From: Humibacter sp. RRB41
GTDB lineage: Bacteria > Actinomycetota > Actinomycetes > Actinomycetales > Microbacteriaceae
DNA: 64,000 nucleotides
Assembly (NCBI RefSeq): GCF_022761015.1
Contig: NZ_JAKWJQ010000001.1
Span: 1-64,000, forward strand
Direction: 5' to 3'
The translations under genes and the position numbers were made by a program. A model generated the notes under the pieces. The model had not been told where the DNA came from and searched no databases. It saw only the letters and a list, made by a program, of their open reading frames with translations. This document shows positions 7,847 to 15,872 of this stretch, one piece after another. The first letter of the stretch is position 1. Every line of letters starts with the position of its first letter.

Positions 7847-8851
7847 ATGTCGTTTCGCGCGCTCATCGTCGACCAAAGACTCGAAGACGGAGCCGTCACC
7901 GAGCACTCCGTCGCTCTGCGCACTCTCGACGACGACTACCTCGATCCCGCCGAGGTCACCGTCGACGTCGACTACTCCGCGCTCAACTACAAAGACGGTC
8001 TCGCGCTCGCCGGCCGCCCGGGAGTTCTGCGAAGCTCGCCTCTCATTCCGGGCATCGACCTGGTCGGGCGGGTGCGGTCATCCGCCGATCCGCGGTTCGC
8101 ACCCGGGGATCACGTCGTGCTGAACGGCGACGGCATCGGCGAGACGAAGAACGGCGGGCTGGCCGAGCTCGCCGCGGTGCGAGCCGAGGCACTCGTGCGG
8201 GTTCCGGATGCCTTCACATCGGCGCACGCCGCCGCCATCGGCACCGCAGGATTCACGGCCATGCTCGCCGTGCTGGCGCTCGAGCGCGGCGGCGTCACCC
8301 CACAGTCCGGCGAGGTGCTCGTCACCGGGGCCGCCGGCGGGGTCGGGTCGGTGGCGATCGCGGTGCTCGCGCAGCTCGGGTACTCGGTGACGGCATCCAC
8401 GGGCCGCGGCGAGACGGAAGCGGACTACCTGCGCGAGCTCGGGGCATCCGCCATCGTGAACCGCGCGGACTTCGCACGGCCCGGCCGCCCGCTGCAGAAG
8501 GCCCGCTGGGCAGGCGCCGTCGACTCGGTCGGAAGCGCGACCCTCGCCAACGTGCTCGCGCAGACGTCATATGGCGGAACCGTCGCGTCCTGCGGCCTGG
8601 CAGGGGGCGCCGATCTGCCGGCGACGGTGATGCCGTTCATCCTGCGCGGCGTGACGCTGGCCGGCATCAATTCGGTCGAGGCGCCGAGGGCGTTGCGCGA
8701 AGAGGCATGGCGCCGGCTCGCGAGCGACCTCGACGTGCGCCTGCTCGACGCGATGACCGCGACGATCGGCCTCGCGGATGCCGTTGGCGCAGCCGACCGC
8801 ATCCTCGCCGGTCAGATCCGCGGGCGCACCGTCGTCGAGGTTCGGCGCTGA
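7847..8851 (+). CDS. Acrylyl-CoA reductase AcuI/YhdH-like quinone oxidoreductase
   Basis: A 334-residue medium-chain dehydrogenase/reductase. Family marks are the N-terminal SALNYKDGLALAGRPGV, PLIPGIDLVGRV, and the NADPH Rossmann segment VTGAAGGVGSVAIAVLAQLG. There is no catalytic zinc ligand set, as expected for the zinc-independent AcuI/YhdH branch. AcuI-type enzymes reduce acryloyl-CoA with NADPH; whether that is the substrate here is inferred. The gene stands alone between a membrane protein and a DUF1304-like gene on the same strand. Confidence 0.85.
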   Translation: MSFRALIVDQRLEDGAVTEHSVALRTLDDDYLDPAEVTVDVDYSALNYKDGLALAGRPGVLRSSPLIPGIDLVGRVRSSADPRFAPGDHVVLNGDGIGETKNGGLAELAAVRAEALVRVPDAFTSAHAAAIGTAGFTAMLAVLALERGGVTPQSGEVLVTGAAGGVGSVAIAVLAQLGYSVTASTGRGETEADYLRELGASAIVNRADFARPGRPLQKARWAGAVDSVGSATLANVLAQTSYGGTVASCGLAGGADLPATVMPFILRGVTLAGINSVEAPRALREEAWRRLASDLDVRLLDAMTATIGLADAVGAADRILAGQIRGRTVVEVRR

Positions 8852-8890
8852 CACCCGTTCCCGCCGCCGGTCTGGCCATAGGCTTGCGCC

Positions 8891-9280
8891 ATGATCGTGA
8901 TCGCGACACTGTTCGTTGCCCTCGCTGCGGTGCTGCACGTGGTGATCTTCGTGTTCGAGAGCGTGCTCTGGTCGCGGCCCGCCATCTGGAAACGGTTCGC
9001 CGTCGCCGACCAGCAATCCGCAGACATCACCCGGCCGATGGCCTACAACCAGGGGTTCTACAACCTGTTTCTGGCGATCGGCGCCTTCGTCGGCATCATC
9101 GTCTACGGCGTCGGTGAACACGAGATCGGCCTCACGCTCGTGTTCTTCACGCTCGGCTGCATGGTGCTGGCGGCAGTCGTGCTCGTGACGACGGGCGCGC
9201 GGTACATTCGCGCGGCGCTGATTCAGGGCATCCTGCCGCTCATCGGGATCGTGCTGATCTTCCTCAGCCAGCCGCTCTGA
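8891..9280 (+). CDS. DUF1304 family membrane protein
   Basis: A 129-residue protein of four hydrophobic helices, matching the usual length of the DUF1304 family. Recognisable features are the early HVVIFVFES helix, the cytoplasmic MAYNQGFYNLFLAIGA motif, and a final helix LIQGILPLIGIVLIFL. The function of the family is not known. It follows the AcuI-like gene by 39 bp and may be co-transcribed with it. Confidence 0.85.
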   Translation: MIVIATLFVALAAVLHVVIFVFESVLWSRPAIWKRFAVADQQSADITRPMAYNQGFYNLFLAIGAFVGIIVYGVGEHEIGLTLVFFTLGCMVLAAVVLVTTGARYIRAALIQGILPLIGIVLIFLSQPL

Positions 9281-9309
9281 GTTCACCGCCCGTGCGGCGC
9301 CGGCGCCGT

Positions 9310-10668
9310 TCAGCTCAGCGGATGCTTCGTCGCGCCTCTGACCTGCGGCGCGACGTGCTCCGGGCGGAATCCGCGACCGATCACACGTGCCGCCACGCGC
9401 TGCACGAGCGGCATCACCGCCGACAGCACGATGCGCCGCGGCCCGGACAGCGGGTTCGGCAGCACAGCGACTCCCGCACCATTGATCACGTGGTGCGCGG
9501 CGAGCTGAACCGCCTGCATGGCGCGCACCGGCGGCATCCGTCTGCGCTGGATCGCGGCGCAGGCCCGATCCAGCTCGGATGCCCGTGCCCCGACAACCGA
9601 CCCGGCCCCGCGCAGGAGCGGCGCGAGCTTGTTCGCCGAGGCGACGGCGTCCTGCACAGCGAAGTTCACCCCCACGCCGAACGCCGGCGACATCGCGTGA
9701 GCGGCGTCCCCGATGCACAGCAGGCCGGAACGCCACCACGTCTCGAGGCGGTTGATCTGCACGGAGAGCAGCTTGAGCTGCTTGAACGAGTCCAGTTCGC
9801 CGACGACCGGTTCGAGGAACGGCGCCGTCTGCGTAATCGCCTCGCGCACCGACTCGAGTCCCTGCTTGCGCATCGAGTCGAATCCGCCCTTCGGGATCAC
9901 GAGCCCCACCTGGTAGTAGCCTTCGCGCGGAATCGTCAGAACGAGCCGGTGCTCGTCGATGTACCCGAGCGTGTCCGGCGGACGATTCTCGGGGTACGGC
10001 AGGCGGAACCAGACGACGTCGATGGGTGCACCGAAATCGGTCGACGGCAGGCCGGATGCCTGCCGCAGCACCGAGTCCCTCCCGTCGGCAGCGACCGTGA
10101 GCGCCGCCCGCACCTCGACGGGTCCGTCCGGTCCGGTGGCGCGCACGCCGACCACGCGCCCGCCGCCCGGCGCTCCCGGCCGGTCACCGTCGGTGACGAG
10201 TTCGGTGGCATCCGTGTTCATGAAGAGGTGAAAGCCTGGATACGCCGCCGCGTGCTCGACGAGGAAGTCGAGAAAGTCCCACTGCGGCATCAGCACCAAG
10301 AAGTCGTTGCGACCGCGCAGGCTGTCGAAGTCCACCGGCGTGATGCGGGTGCCGTCGACGACCGCGTCGAGCGTCGACACCTCGGTGTGCGGCAGCGTCA
10401 GAAACGCATCACGCAGGCCGAGTTCGTCGAGCACCTGCAGGGTCGAAGGGTGGATCGTGTCGCCGCGGAAGTCGCGCAAGAAATCGCCGTGCCTCTCGAG
10501 GACGGCGACGTGCACGCCCGCCCTGGCCAAGAGCATCCCGAGCATGATGCCGGCGGGGCCGCCCCCGACGATGCAGCAGTCGACGTCGACACTCGTGGGC
10601 TCCGTAGTCGGTTCCGTGGCGCGAGCACGCGTGCGACGGCGCGTGCCGCTCGATCGCGGCTGGGCCAT
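9310..10668 (-). CDS. FAD-dependent monooxygenase-type oxidoreductase
   Basis: A 452-residue flavoprotein of the p-hydroxybenzoate-hydroxylase/UbiH superfamily. After a basic, disordered N-terminus of about 25 residues come the FAD-binding CCIVGGGPAGIMLGMLLARAG, a VLERHG acidic strand end, the DG motif VAADGRDSVLR, and the GD motif CIGDAAHAMSPAFGVGVN. Relatives hydroxylate aromatic compounds with NAD(P)H and oxygen. The substrate here is unknown. It starts 2 bp after the end of the small gene at 10671-11132 on the same strand, so the two form an operon. Confidence 0.88.
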   Translation of the reverse strand: MAQPRSSGTRRRTRARATEPTTEPTSVDVDCCIVGGGPAGIMLGMLLARAGVHVAVLERHGDFLRDFRGDTIHPSTLQVLDELGLRDAFLTLPHTEVSTLDAVVDGTRITPVDFDSLRGRNDFLVLMPQWDFLDFLVEHAAAYPGFHLFMNTDATELVTDGDRPGAPGGGRVVGVRATGPDGPVEVRAALTVAADGRDSVLRQASGLPSTDFGAPIDVVWFRLPYPENRPPDTLGYIDEHRLVLTIPREGYYQVGLVIPKGGFDSMRKQGLESVREAITQTAPFLEPVVGELDSFKQLKLLSVQINRLETWWRSGLLCIGDAAHAMSPAFGVGVNFAVQDAVASANKLAPLLRGAGSVVGARASELDRACAAIQRRRMPPVRAMQAVQLAAHHVINGAGVAVLPNPLSGPRRIVLSAVMPLVQRVAARVIGRGFRPEHVAPQVRGATKHPLS

Positions 10669-10670
10669 CG

Positions 10671-11132
10671 CTAGCCGATCACTTCGTCGACGGGACCATC
10701 CTCCGAACCGGGACGGATGTCGCGCAGCGCCTCGACGAGCTTCGCCGCGTGCTGCGTCGACACGATGACGCGCGAGAATCCCTCGGCGATCTGCGCGGGC
10801 TCGCCCGTCTCGGCGTTCTCATCTACCTCGTAGGCCTCATCGCGCCTGTCCGGCTGATCGATGTCGATCACAACGGCCGATCGCTGCTTTCCCTTGAGCA
10901 CGAGGAAGTCCTTGCCGCCGTGGAACTTCCACGTTCCGACCGCGAGCGTCAGCGGAACGCTGTTGCCCGGCGCGCGAACGCCGCGGATCCAGATCCACGG
11001 GTCGGCTGTGATGGCGACCGATCGGATGCTCTCGCGCGGAACCACGATGTCATCGCGCCGCAGGGCCAGCAGCTTCTCCGCACGGGTGAGTCGGATCTCG
11101 AGGCGATCGCGGTACACGTGGAAGTCGGCCAT
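10671..11132 (-). CDS. Conserved hypothetical protein (153 aa)
   Basis: The 153-residue protein begins MADFHVYRDRLEIRLTRAEK and looks soluble, beta-rich and acidic at its end. The motif PWIWIRGVRAPG and the GTWKFHGGKDFLVLKGKQRS stretch suggest a small PH-like or barrel domain, but I cannot name the family with confidence. The ATG at 11132 is chosen because the frame upstream would enter the promoter region shared with the divergent ROK gene. It precedes the FAD monooxygenase with a 2-bp gap, suggesting co-translation. Confidence 0.65.
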   Translation of the reverse strand: MADFHVYRDRLEIRLTRAEKLLALRRDDIVVPRESIRSVAITADPWIWIRGVRAPGNSVPLTLAVGTWKFHGGKDFLVLKGKQRSAVVIDIDQPDRRDEAYEVDENAETGEPAQIAEGFSRVIVSTQHAAKLVEALRDIRPGSEDGPVDEVIG

Positions 11133-11279
11133 GTCACTAGTCTGCCGGGTGACCGTGAACGGGTTCCGGCATGCGACCGCGAGAGCGCCAGACGTTACCG
11201 AACTGAAAGGCGACGCACCTCGTCGGCGGGGATTGCGATTATCTGCGGCCTGATAGCGCGCATACCGTATCGTGGTCCC

Positions 11280-12527
11280 GTGGAAGCCCACCGTCGGACG
11301 CCGGGGTCGCAGACTTCACTTCGTGAAGCCAATCGTGGCCGAATCGTCGATGCCGTCAAGAAGTACGGCGGGCTGAGCCAGATCGAACTCGCGGGACTCA
11401 CCGGTCTCTCGCCCGCGACCGTGTCCAACATCGTCAAGGAGCTCTCCGGAGCCGGCGTTCTCACGACCGCTCCCGGCACTCGAAGCGGCAGACGCGCGCA
11501 GAACGTCACGCTCGCCCACGCGCTGGGCCTCGTCGCCGGTGTGCACTACTCCACCAGGCACCTGCGCATCGCCGTCTCCGATGCGAGCTACACCGTCGTC
11601 GCCGAGACGCACATGCCGCTCGCCAAGGACCACAGGGCCGACAGCGAGCTCGATCGCCTCACTCTGCTGCTCGCCGACATGCTCGAGTCGGCCGGAGCGG
11701 GCATGCTCGACCTGCTGGCGGTCGGAGTCGCGCTTCCCGCGCCGGTCGACCAGCGCACCGGTACGGTCGCGAGGCGCGGCATCCTGCGCGGTTGGGACGG
11801 CGTCGAAGTCGCCGACGTGCTGCAGCGCTCGCTCAAGCGTCCGGTCTTCGTCGACACGGATGCCAATGCCGCCGCCCTCGGCGAGTTGCGCATGGGTGCT
11901 GCCCGCGGCAAGAACGACGTGGTGTATGTCGACGTCGGCGACCGGATCGGCGCCGGCCTCGTGCTCGGCGGCCGCGTGTACTCGGGTCACGGCGGCATGG
12001 CTGGCGAGCTCGGGCACACGGTCATCCAAGAAGACGGTCCACCGTGCGAGTGCGGCAACCGCGGATGCGTGCAGGCGATCGCCGGCGGCAACGCCCTGAT
12101 CCAGAAGCTGCAGACGGGCAACCGCGGGCTCAAGCTCCAGGACGTGATCGTTCGCGCCATGGCGGGCGACTCGGATGCCATTCGCGCGATCGCCGACGCC
12201 GGCACCGCGATCGGCGTGGCCACCGCGAACCTGTCCAACCTGCTCGACCCCGAGCGAATCGTCATCGGCGGGGAGCTCGGCCGCGCCGGTGAGCTACTGC
12301 TCGGCCCGATGCGCCGCGAGGTCGAGCGCGCCGTACTGGCGGGCACCCGGTTCGCCCCCGAGATCGTTCAGAGCCAGCTGGGACAGAACGCCTCGGCCAT
12401 GGGCGCCATGGCGATGGCCGTCGACCGGGTCTCCCTCAACGCCGACGAGACCCAGATCGCAACGTCACAGATCGCTACAACACAGATCGCCACTACCCAG
12501 ATCGCAGCGGAGGAACACCGGGAATGA
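11280..12527 (+). CDS. ROK family transcriptional regulator of the sugar ABC operon
   Basis: A 415-residue repressor. An N-terminal winged HTH (LSQIELAGLTGLSPATVSNIV, about residues 38-58) is joined to a ROK sugar-kinase-like domain. That domain has VFVDTDANAAALGELRMG, GAGLVLGGRVYSGHGGMAGE, and the zinc motif CECGNRGC followed by VQ. Neighbouring Streptomyces-type systems (Rok7B7 with XylFGH) use such proteins to control xylose uptake, and here it is the first gene of an XylFGH-like operon. Its stop overlaps the binding-protein start (ATGA), so regulator and transporter are co-translated and autoregulated expression is likely. The GTG at 11280 was chosen from domain boundaries. The C-terminus ends in four repeats of (T/S)QIA(T/A). 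Confidence 0.9.
   Translation: MEAHRRTPGSQTSLREANRGRIVDAVKKYGGLSQIELAGLTGLSPATVSNIVKELSGAGVLTTAPGTRSGRRAQNVTLAHALGLVAGVHYSTRHLRIAVSDASYTVVAETHMPLAKDHRADSELDRLTLLLADMLESAGAGMLDLLAVGVALPAPVDQRTGTVARRGILRGWDGVEVADVLQRSLKRPVFVDTDANAAALGELRMGAARGKNDVVYVDVGDRIGAGLVLGGRVYSGHGGMAGELGHTVIQEDGPPCECGNRGCVQAIAGGNALIQKLQTGNRGLKLQDVIVRAMAGDSDAIRAIADAGTAIGVATANLSNLLDPERIVIGGELGRAGELLLGPMRREVERAVLAGTRFAPEIVQSQLGQNASAMGAMAMAVDRVSLNADETQIATSQIATTQIATTQIAAEEHRE
12450..12509 (+). repeat. 15-bp tandem repeat in the ROK gene tail
   Basis: Four in-frame 15-bp units centred on CAGATCGC encode TQIAT-like pentapeptides just before the stop codon. Units differ at third positions, which suggests an old expansion kept in frame rather than a recent slip. 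Confidence 0.85.
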
Positions 12528-13621
12528 GGCTGCTCCGCGCGGGTTCCGTGCTCGCCGCCGTCGCCTGTCTTCTCGCCGTCGCCGGCTGCACCAATGCCGT
12601 CGCACCCGGGGACTCATCGCACGCGACGGTGGATCCTGCACACGCCACCATCGGCCTGCTGCTGCCCGATTCCACCAACACCAGGTACGAGTCGGCCGAC
12701 AGGCCTTCGTTCGAGGCCCGCATCGCCCAGCGCTGCCCCGGCTGCACCGTCGCCTACCAGAACGCCTCGGCCGATGCCGCACGGCAGCAGACTCAGGCGG
12801 AGTCCATGCTCGCCCAGGGCGTCGCGGTCCTCGTGCTGGACGCCGTCGACGGCGAGGCAGCGGCATCCATCGTCAACGAGGCGGCCGCCAAAGGCGTGCC
12901 GGTCATCGCCTACGACCGCATCATCGACAGCCCCGACGTGGCGTACTTCGTGTCGGCGGACAACCACAAGGTCGGCCAGCTGCAAGCACAGGCGCTGGTG
13001 GATCGGCTGCACCAGCTGGGCAAGCCGGCAGGCTCGGGCATCCTGATGGTCAACGGCTCGCCAACCGACAACAACGCGATCCTCTACAAGAAGGCGGCAC
13101 ACGAGGTGCTCGATCACTCCGGCTTCACCGTGCTCGCCGAGTACGACACACCGGACTGGGCCGGCTCCGAAGCGCAGACCTGGGTGGCCGGCCAGATCAC
13201 GCAGTTCGGCAGCCGCATCGCCGGTGTCTACGCCGCCAACGACGGCCTCGCGCAGGGTGCGATCGCCGCGCTGCAGGCCGCAGGCGTGGACCCCGTTCCA
13301 CCGACCACAGGGCAGGACGCCGAAGTGGCCGCAGTGCAGCGCATTCTCGCCGGCACCCAGTACATGACCGTCTACAAGCCGATCCGCAAGCAGGCTCAGC
13401 TCGCTGCAGATGCCGCGCTCACTCTCGTGCGAGGCGGACATCCGAAGGGCACGAGCACGACGAAGGTCGGCGATCACGACGTGCCGACCACCACCCTCAC
13501 GCCCGTCACCGTCACACTCGACAACGTGAAGAGGGTCGTCATCGACAGCGGCTTCCACACCGTCGCGCAGATCTGCACTCCCGCGTACGCGGTCTACTGC
13601 AAGGAGCACGGCATCACATGA
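12524..13621 (+). CDS. Sugar ABC transporter substrate-binding lipoprotein (XylF-like)
   Basis: A 365-residue lipoprotein with signal peptide and lipobox ending at Cys22 (LAVAGC). The mature protein is a type-1 periplasmic-binding fold: GVAVLVLDAVDGEAAASIV, GVPVIAYDRIID, and YFVSADNHKVGQLQAQALV match xylose-class binding proteins. The final segment carries two cysteines (ICTPAYAVYC). The protein at 3885 ends in a similar way (DICTAAVAAACTKYG), so the two are paralogues. The gene overlaps both the ROK gene before it and the ATPase after it by 4 bp. It should bind the sugar that releases ROK repression, but the sugar itself is not visible from sequence. Confidence 0.88.
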   Translation: MRLLRAGSVLAAVACLLAVAGCTNAVAPGDSSHATVDPAHATIGLLLPDSTNTRYESADRPSFEARIAQRCPGCTVAYQNASADAARQQTQAESMLAQGVAVLVLDAVDGEAAASIVNEAAAKGVPVIAYDRIIDSPDVAYFVSADNHKVGQLQAQALVDRLHQLGKPAGSGILMVNGSPTDNNAILYKKAAHEVLDHSGFTVLAEYDTPDWAGSEAQTWVAGQITQFGSRIAGVYAANDGLAQGAIAALQAAGVDPVPPTTGQDAEVAAVQRILAGTQYMTVYKPIRKQAQLAADAALTLVRGGHPKGTSTTKVGDHDVPTTTLTPVTVTLDNVKRVVIDSGFHTVAQICTPAYAVYCKEHGIT

Positions 13622-14418
13622 CCGCCTACGACGTGAGTTCCGCGAGGGACGAGTTGCTCGACCCGGTGATCAGCATGCGCGGCATCAGCAAGTCCTTCGG
13701 GCACATCCAGGCTCTGCGCGGCGTGGACCTCGACCTGTATCGCGGCGAGGTCGTCGCTCTCGTCGGCGACAACGGTGCGGGCAAGTCCACGCTCGTGAAG
13801 ATTCTTGCCGGCGTGCATCCGCAGGACTCGGGCACGATCGCCTTCGATGGCGAGAATGTCTCGATCCCGTCCCCCGCCGGCTCCCAAGATCTCGGCATCG
13901 CCACCGTGTTCCAAGACCTCGCGCTCTGCGACAACCTCGACGTCGTCGCGAACCTGTTCCTCGGGCGCGAGCTCGGGCACGGACCTCTCGACGAGGAGGC
14001 GATGGAGCAGCGCTCGTGGGAGCTGCTCAGGCAGCTCGGCGCGCGCGTCCCCTCGGTTCGGGTTGCGGTCGCAACGCTTTCCGGCGGACAGCGGCAGACC
14101 GTGGCGATCGCCAGGTCGCTGGTCGGCGAACCGAGCGTGGTGATGCTCGACGAGCCGACGGCGGCGCTCGGCATCGCCCAGACGGCCGAGGTGCTCAACC
14201 TCATCGAGCTGCTGCGCGATCGAGGCCTCTGCGTGGTGCTCATCAGCCACAACATGGCCGACGTTCAGGCCGTGGCCGACCGGGTGATCGTGCTGCGCCT
14301 CGGGCGCGTGAACGGCCGATTCCGCGCACCGGAGATGAGTTATGAAGACATCATCGCGTCGATCACAGGAGCCATGAACCTCGGCGATCGCAAGCCGGAC
14401 AGCGGGGGTGCGAAGTGA
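13618..14418 (+). CDS. Sugar ABC transporter ATP-binding protein (single domain, XylG-like)
   Basis: A 266-residue ATPase with Walker A GDNGAGKST, signature LSGGQRQTVAIARS, Walker [12 protein letters not shown] and H-loop LISHNMADV. Like its paralogue at 5110 it has one ABC domain rather than the usual two. It overlaps the binding-protein gene and the permease gene by 4 bp each. The N-terminal 15 residues before the ABC domain are unlike the paralogue and may not be essential. Confidence 0.9.
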   Translation: MTAYDVSSARDELLDPVISMRGISKSFGHIQALRGVDLDLYRGEVVALVGDNGAGKSTLVKILAGVHPQDSGTIAFDGENVSIPSPAGSQDLGIATVFQDLALCDNLDVVANLFLGRELGHGPLDEEAMEQRSWELLRQLGARVPSVRVAVATLSGGQRQTVAIARSLVGEPSVVMLDEPTAALGIAQTAEVLNLIELLRDRGLCVVLISHNMADVQAVADRVIVLRLGRVNGRFRAPEMSYEDIIASITGAMNLGDRKPDSGGAK

Positions 14419-15620
14419 GCGCTCCCGACGACACGGGCACCATCGGCGACGCCGTCGCCGGGTTCACGTCGAAGCTGCGCGGAGGCGATCTCGGATCGCT
14501 GCCCGTCGTGGTCGGCCTCGTCATCATCGCGGTGCTGTTCCAGGCGCTGAATCCGCGGTTCCTCGCGCCCGGCAACCTGGTGAACCTCACGCTGCAGGCG
14601 GCGCCGCTCGGCGTGATCGCCCTCGGCACGGTGGTGGTACTGCTCGCCGCGCAGATCGACCTGTCGGTCGGGTCGGTCAGTGGCCTTGCGAGCGCGATCG
14701 TCGGCGTGTGCGCCATGCGGCTGCAGTGGCCGATGCTCGTCGGCATCGTCGCCGCGATCGCCGCCGGTGCCCTGATCGGCGCGTTCTACGGCTTTCTGCT
14801 CAGCCGGTTCGGTGTGCCGAGCTTTCTGATCACGCTCGCCGGCCTGCTGGGATTCCTCGGCCTTCAACTCGCCTTGCTCGGACCGACGGGCTCGATCAAC
14901 ATCCCGTTCTCGAACCCGCTCGTGCAGTTCGCCAACACCTGGTTTCTGCCGCCGTGGGCCGCTTATCTGATCGTCGGGATCGCCGCCATCGGGATGCTCG
15001 TCGAAGGGCTCGCTAGGCGGCGCCGACGAGCAAGGGCGGACCTTCCGCTTTCTCACATTTCGATCACGATTGTGAAGGCCGCCTCGCTGCTCGTGCTGCT
15101 CAGCATCGCGGTTTGGTACCTGTCGCTCGATCGCGGCACCGCCGTGATGCCGGTGCTGTTCGTGCTGCTCGTCGTCATCATGTCGTACCTGCTCCGACGC
15201 ACCCGGTGGGGGCGGTCGATCTACGCGGTCGGCGGCAACGTCGAGGCGGCGCGGCGGGCGGGCATCCGCGTCACTCGCACCCTTGTGACGGCCTTCGTGA
15301 TCTGCTCGGCGTTCGCGGCGCTCGGAGGCGTGCTTTCCGCGGCACGACTGGGATCGGCGACCACGCTGACCGGCACGGCAGACACGAATCTCAACGCCAT
15401 CGCCGCCGCGATCATCGGCGGAACGAGCCTGTTCGGCGGCCGCGGAAACGCCTGGTCCGCCGTGCTCGGCGTTCTGGTGATCTCGGCGATCTCGAGCGGG
15501 CTCACTCTGCTCAACCTCGACGCATCCGTTCGCTACATGATCACGGGCGCCGTTCTGCTGCTCGCCGTCATCGCGGATTCACTTTCCAGACGGTCCAGAA
15601 CCAGCCACGGACGGGCCTAG
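14415..15620 (+). CDS. Sugar ABC transporter permease (XylH-like)
   Basis: A 401-residue permease with about ten helices. LRGGDLGSLPVVVGL at the N-terminus and [15 protein letters not shown] fit the xylose/ribose permease signature, and GGTSLFGGRGNAW near the end is the coupling loop. The GTG start overlaps the ATPase stop (GTGA). It completes the ROK-XylF-XylG-XylH-like operon, whose order equals that of rok7B7-xylFGH in Streptomyces as I remember it. A stem-loop overlaps the stop codon. Confidence 0.9.
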   Translation: MSAPDDTGTIGDAVAGFTSKLRGGDLGSLPVVVGLVIIAVLFQALNPRFLAPGNLVNLTLQAAPLGVIALGTVVVLLAAQIDLSVGSVSGLASAIVGVCAMRLQWPMLVGIVAAIAAGALIGAFYGFLLSRFGVPSFLITLAGLLGFLGLQLALLGPTGSINIPFSNPLVQFANTWFLPPWAAYLIVGIAAIGMLVEGLARRRRRARADLPLSHISITIVKAASLLVLLSIAVWYLSLDRGTAVMPVLFVLLVVIMSYLLRRTRWGRSIYAVGGNVEAARRAGIRVTRTLVTAFVICSAFAALGGVLSAARLGSATTLTGTADTNLNAIAAAIIGGTSLFGGRGNAWSAVLGVLVISAISSGLTLLNLDASVRYMITGAVLLLAVIADSLSRRSRTSHGRA

Positions 15621-15640
15621 CCCAGTAAATCACTGGGCTA
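15618..15640 (+). terminator. Stem-loop at end of the XylFGH-like operon
   Basis: TAGCCCAG / CTGGGCTA form a perfect 8-bp stem around a 7-nt loop; the first arm includes the permease stop codon. There is no T-tract. It is likely a weak terminator before the mmsA promoter. Confidence 0.5.
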
Positions 15641-15697
15641 TGGCCTCCTTGAGTTCAGGACGCCTGACCATGCCCGCCTGCTCACTTGTGGTTTGTG

Positions 15698-15713
15698 TTC
15701 AGAAGATGAACGC
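15698..15713. promoter_or_regulatory. Shared sugar-operon element, copy 2
   Basis: TTCAGAAGATGAACGC is the central part of the inverted repeat GTTCA-N5-TGAAC. It matches the element at 3826-3841 in 15 of 16 bases. It would cover the -35 region of a possible promoter (TTCAGA, 17 bp, TAGCGT at 15721-15726), so binding there should repress mmsA. Confidence 0.6.
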
Positions 15714-15872
15714 AGTGTGTTAGCGTTTCTTCCGCTGTCGCACCTGAGACAGCGAAGAGCGGTCCCTCGATGACCGCAGCACCACGGGACGATGGCGTCG
15801 TCACGCACCTTGACCAGGGCTTCTTGCCCGGCTTGCAACGGATGCCCCGCCCCGCAAGCGAGAGGATCATCC

